DNA of 64,000 nucleotides from the NCBI RefSeq assembly GCF_032062135.1, contig NC_092861.1, positions 64,051,696 to 64,115,695 on the forward strand. The letters are read 5' to 3'. The DNA comes from Pyxicephalus adspersus. Lineage: Eukaryota; Chordata; Amphibia; Anura; Pyxicephalidae. Position 1 is the first letter of the stretch; the number at the start of each line of letters is the position of its first letter. The notes below the pieces were generated by a model. It worked only from the letters and a program-made list of their open reading frames with translations, did not search any database and was not told the origin of the DNA. Positions 59,936 to 64,000 of the stretch are shown piece by piece. Made by a program: the position numbers and the translations under genes.

Positions 59936-60345
59936 ATCTATTTGTCTGCAGAGTTGGTTGAAATAAATGTTTCTGCCACCTCTGCAGTGCATGTATTCTG
60001 AAGGGACATCCATTGACAGTATTGGTAGTTTGTGAGATAAACATATATCAACATCCATTTTTATTGATAAAATGTGGCTGCTCCACCAATGTACTGAGAT
60101 TCTCATTGAGATTGATTGATTTACTTTGTTAAGAAAATCAGTATGTAGTAAATATAGTGATAACTTTCTACAATGAGTTGATAAATTGAGATACCTCTAT
60201 TTGGGTGGTTGTCAACCCTGATATAAGTTCAAGAAAAACAGAAAGAAATAAAAGGGGTTCTTATGGCAAAAAAATGAGTATTGTATTAATATTCAGATCT
60301 CACCATACAATACATTGCATATATTATAAACACATGAAACTCATA

Positions 60346-60483
60346 TAGTAGAAAAATGACAAAGCATCAAATGTTTGTTGGCCAAAGTAATTAAAAAAAG
60401 TAAATACCCATTGCTAGCTATTTACTGTCTACAGCCAATTACTTTGGCCAACAAACAGTTTATGCTTTGTCATTGTCCTACTA
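60346..60483. repeat. Long near-perfect hairpin
   Basis: 'gacaaagcatcaaatgtttg' plus 'ttggccaaagtaatt' (arm 60356-60392) pairs with 'aattactttggccaacaaac' plus 'agtttatgctttgtcat' (60437-60473) with about three mismatches. The pairing continues outward with 'tagtag' against 'ctacta', and inward with 'agtaaata' against 'tatttact'. This gives a fold of about 138 bp. Confidence 0.88.
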
Positions 60484-61510
60484 CACATACCAATGTGTAA
60501 AACAGTACAATTTAAAAAAAAGCACATTAATATCTTATTTTATTTATTTTAAATAGCACAAAATTCTTTTTATACTGAAATTAGAATATGAATCAATGTT
60601 TCGCTATTATAAACACTAATCTCTTTTTAGCCTGAGAGTATTTCATCCAACAAAAGGGACACTTAACTTTAAATGGCCTCATGGATTTAACAGCACCTTA
60701 GAACAATTTTGCCCACTGTGAACTGCAAGACAATTTGATGTAGGCAGCAAGAAGGTGTAGTAATGGAGTAATGGATAGAAGAGATGTGTTTCTACAGTGA
60801 CCAGGTAGAGGTGAGACACAATAAGATCATTTCAAATACAAAACGCTGTAAGTGCTGGCATAAAAGAGATATCAGCAGCACATAATATGCTTTCAGAGTG
60901 ACTCATTTCCCACAATGTCAATAAGATAGCAGTGTACGGGAGTGACATCTCCTAATACGATTCAGTCATCTGTACTTCCTGATTATAGCAGCTTCTCTGT
61001 AACGTTTAACCGGTACAAACATTCTGCCTCTGTGAAAATGCTTTATATGAAATGATAGTTCAGTACAATTTGTCTTTTTGCAATTACGGTAATAAAGAAG
61101 CAGCTTACAAAATGAAAATGTTGTCATCTGCTAACAAACGGGGAAACACAATGCTTAATGGCACTGTATTTCTTTCATCAGTGTATACTTTTATGTATCT
61201 TTGTAAAATGCATTTTATGTCTAATAAAAACACAAAGGTAAATACTTAATGTTGGAAAAAAAACCTTCTGTAGAACCTTTTGTTATGCAAAATGTAAACA
61301 TGAGCAAGTAGCTCCTTGGGGTCCTATTCTAATGTACCAAATCTGGCATTCACTAAAACAATCCCTGCGGAGAATCTTTCAGGTTCATATATTTCAATGG
61401 AAGTAATTGATTCTTCACCAGAGGATGTTTCAGTGAATGTCAGATTCACTTTCTCAAGATTTATCATTGTCTTTCAAATGCCCTAAGTTTAACATAGTCA
61501 ATCAAATTAT

Positions 61511-61570
61511 GTTATATTATATATGTATATATATATTGTGTGTGTGTGTGCATATATATATTTATATATA
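61511..61570. repeat. (TA)n/(TG)n microsatellite
   Basis: 'tatatatgtatatatatatt' then 'gtgtgtgtgtgtg' and more TA repeats. Confidence 0.9.
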
Positions 61571-61714
61571 TTATGTACCACCCACAATACCAATAATGCA
61601 GGAAATAATGTAGCCGCCTATGTAGGGTCATCATCAGAAATTTCTGGGCCCCGTACTAGGAAAAGTTCCAGCATTCTTTATCTGATCAGTGCCCCGTGGA
61701 GAGGTACCCCATGC

Positions 61715-61730
61715 CCCCCCCCCCCCCCCC
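61715..61730. repeat. Poly-C tract, about 16 nt
   Basis: An uninterrupted C run after 'accccatg'. Such tracts are prone to sequencing length error. Confidence 0.9.
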
Positions 61731-61744
61731 TCAATGGTTTCCCT

Positions 61745-61995
61745 GCTCCTATGGTATGGTATTTATCTGTCACTATAATCTGTTACTAGAGAATGTCACT
61801 GTCAGTAAGAAGAAACTGTTACTACCGAATGTCACTGACATGCCATACTGGTGAACCAGTCTGTCACTGGATTATCATGTTAGAATCTGTCTTTGGTTGA
61901 TATTATTATCTGTGGGTTGTTGACATTTGCCTCTGGTTGGAAAAATCTGCCTGTTGCTGGCATTATCAATATGTGATTGTTACAGCATATTATTT
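61745..61995. repeat. Degenerate 'ctgtcactgg' minisatellite
   Basis: Loose units of about 30-45 bp containing 'atctgtcactgg', 'atctgtctttggttg', 'tgcctctggttgg' and 'ctgcctgttgctgg', each followed by an 'attat' or 'gacat' segment. Confidence 0.5.
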
Positions 61996-64000
61996 TCGTT
62001 ACAGGACACACCCACTTTAAATTGGTCATTCCCCAAATTTGCTGCACCACCCCCTAACTCTTAGACTTTCCTATGTATGTGTACAACAAATAATGTTAGC
62101 CGAATGTCAGATTATCTGGTTTATTAATAGACCTGATATTTAGGTTAAGTGAAAAAATATTATATTATATTTGTTTTAGATTGTTGGAGACATTATCCCG
62201 AATCCGTGGATTTCTGTAGAATATGTCCGAAACCCCCTCCACCATTTACCGCCATAAGTAGGCTACAGTAAAACTGCTGGAATTATAGCAATCATACAGC
62301 TGTTCTGACAACATACAAAAGACAAACACTTTGAAGAGGAGGTATACATTGCATAATATTTTAAATATTTAAAACATATCAATTTTATTTAGTGCTAGGG
62401 ATAATACATTACATGCTGCAAGAAAGTTCCAACAGCTAAGTTAGTTATAATGGAAATGTTGCCATTGCCACTTTTGAGTTTGTCTTTTTATTTAGGACGG
62501 AGCAAATAAAATGACCGGCTTCCATGACTTTGGTTTGGTTAACTCCCTATAAAAAGGAAAAAAAGAGAAAAAAATTACACACAAAATACTTCCATTAAAT
62601 CCTAGCTTTGACTTTACCATGTTCCAGGCTACACTGACATAAATAACCCACCAGTACAATACCATATAGCCCCACATTTTGAATACTTGGCTTGCAATTA
62701 CAATAAAAACCATCCCTTGTAAAATTGGCCAGATGTTACCAGATCAAAACAAATACATTTACTATTCTAATTTTAAAATGGTTAGTCTTCTTTGAGTTTA
62801 CAGTAGCTTAGGCTATTTGTTTATTTTACAATACGAGGTAATGTTTTAATTGATAGATTAAAAATAGATTGCAACATTCTATCACAAAGTTCTGTTTAAG
62901 TAACTTGCAAATGTAATTCATAATCTGTAGTTTTGGTTCCATGTTTTCTGTGCATTAGAAGAGTAAAATACAGATTCACAAAAGGATAAACATTTTTTTA
63001 ATATGGATGTGTGCTCCAGCAGCTCCTGAATTAATGTCATTGTAGTGCTGTGTTTATATTACATTGTGCTTTCACAGGCTGAGAAGTGGCAGCATGGTGT
63101 GCCCGTCAGTTCATAATATTTGTGTTGTGACCAGGCAGCAGAAAGTATAGTTCATAAGTTTAGAAGAGCAATGATTTCTATTTACTCTGTGCTCGTTAAC
63201 AGCTTTAGAGAAAAAAGCTCCCATTTTAATGGCAAAACAAATACATAAATTGGTCTGATGAGTGCTTGACAGAATGATTCTGCATCTCAAGCAGGCAGAC
63301 TCATCAGATGGACTATATGTACATTTTGCATAGTACAGATACACACAGATAACAGGTTAAATCAGTCATGAACGAGGCACTTTAAAACGGTAGCAGTTCA
63401 TACTGAAATTGGCTAAAATACAAATATATACTATATAAAAAAATGCTAGGTCTCCAAATCAGCTTTCTACCTGGGGATGCAGCAGGCACCTGTACATGGC
63501 TGATATCTGACAATACTTTATTAACGGGACTGCTATTTGCCTATGAAAAACAACCTGACATGGTATAGTTGTGCCATACATTTGGCCCTCAGCCTACAAT
63601 TTACGCCTAATGAGGACTTCAACTGTGGAAAGTGTGCCAAAATAGTGCAAAGAACTATACAGCAGTATTGCCTATAGGCTCCACAGGCTTCCAGCAGATC
63701 ATTTTTTTTATGTGAATCTCTTGAAGCAAAGGAGCAGGGCTTTGCTTCCTAATTTTAGAGATACCCACTCACCCTCTTCCCTGATGACAGGTTATCTGAT
63801 GGGATGGGGGCTGATCAAAAAGCAGCAAAAGAGTTTAGGAGGCATGGATGAACAAAATGAAGCAACAACAAATGACCCTTGCATTAGAAATAAGCTAATA
63901 TTTAAATACTATAGGTACCCTCAGCCACAAGACACATAAATGTGCCATATAATAGGAGCATTATGCTTATAGGTTCTTTTGGAAATGTAATGAACTAAAC
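61996..64000. other. Intergenic, nothing recognised
   Basis: AT-rich sequence with short unrelated frames on both strands. No exon of HMGCLL1, the next gene in the human order, was recognised. Confidence 0.5.

Noticed and set aside
1..64000. Prokaryote-type systems, CRISPR arrays, operons, tRNA or rRNA genes
   Set aside because: Spliced vertebrate genes and eukaryotic repeats throughout. No spacer-repeat array, Shine-Dalgarno-led operon or clear tRNA cloverleaf was found.

Overview
The window looks like a vertebrate autosomal segment, most likely from a frog. Two orthologues of human chromosome 6p12 genes lie head to tail on the + strand, HCRTR2 (orexin receptor 2) and then GFRAL (the GDF15 receptor). 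The rest is AT-rich DNA full of small DNA-transposon relics, a mariner and a Tc1-like copy, and CR1/L2/Rex1-type LINE fragments with a 2A-like motif. Short introns argue against a salamander. The repeat flavour suggests an anuran, but the species is not determined.

Layout. Positions 1-3299 are the end of HCRTR2 intron 1, with a minus-strand LINE fragment and an 82-bp tandem repeat. HCRTR2 coding exons 2-7 occupy 3300-21800. Exon 1 (N-terminus and most of TM1) is upstream of the window. Positions 21801-40241 hold the HCRTR2 3' UTR and an intergenic region made largely of transposon relics. GFRAL, ten coding exons, occupies 40242-57086, with a polyadenylation signal at 57149. Positions 57155-64000 are intergenic, with more relics, a second LINE copy and a long hairpin. 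No exon of the next gene expected from synteny (HMGCLL1) was recognised.

Main result. All ten GFRAL exons join in frame to 532 codons. The human protein, recalled from memory, has 394 residues. The difference is almost exactly one 417-nt (139-codon) exon at 49615-50031. That exon has phase-1 introns on both sides and encodes a complete extra ten-cysteine GDNF-receptor-alpha-type domain. The predicted receptor therefore has four GFR-alpha-like domains instead of three, and skipping this one exon would leave a human-sized, in-frame receptor.

The two genes do not form one pathway. HCRTR2 is a neuropeptide GPCR for arousal and feeding, and GFRAL is a RET co-receptor for GDF15. Their adjacency is conserved synteny. 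Splice sites and reading frames were worked out by eye. Repeat families were recognised by pattern, without a database, so their names are tentative.
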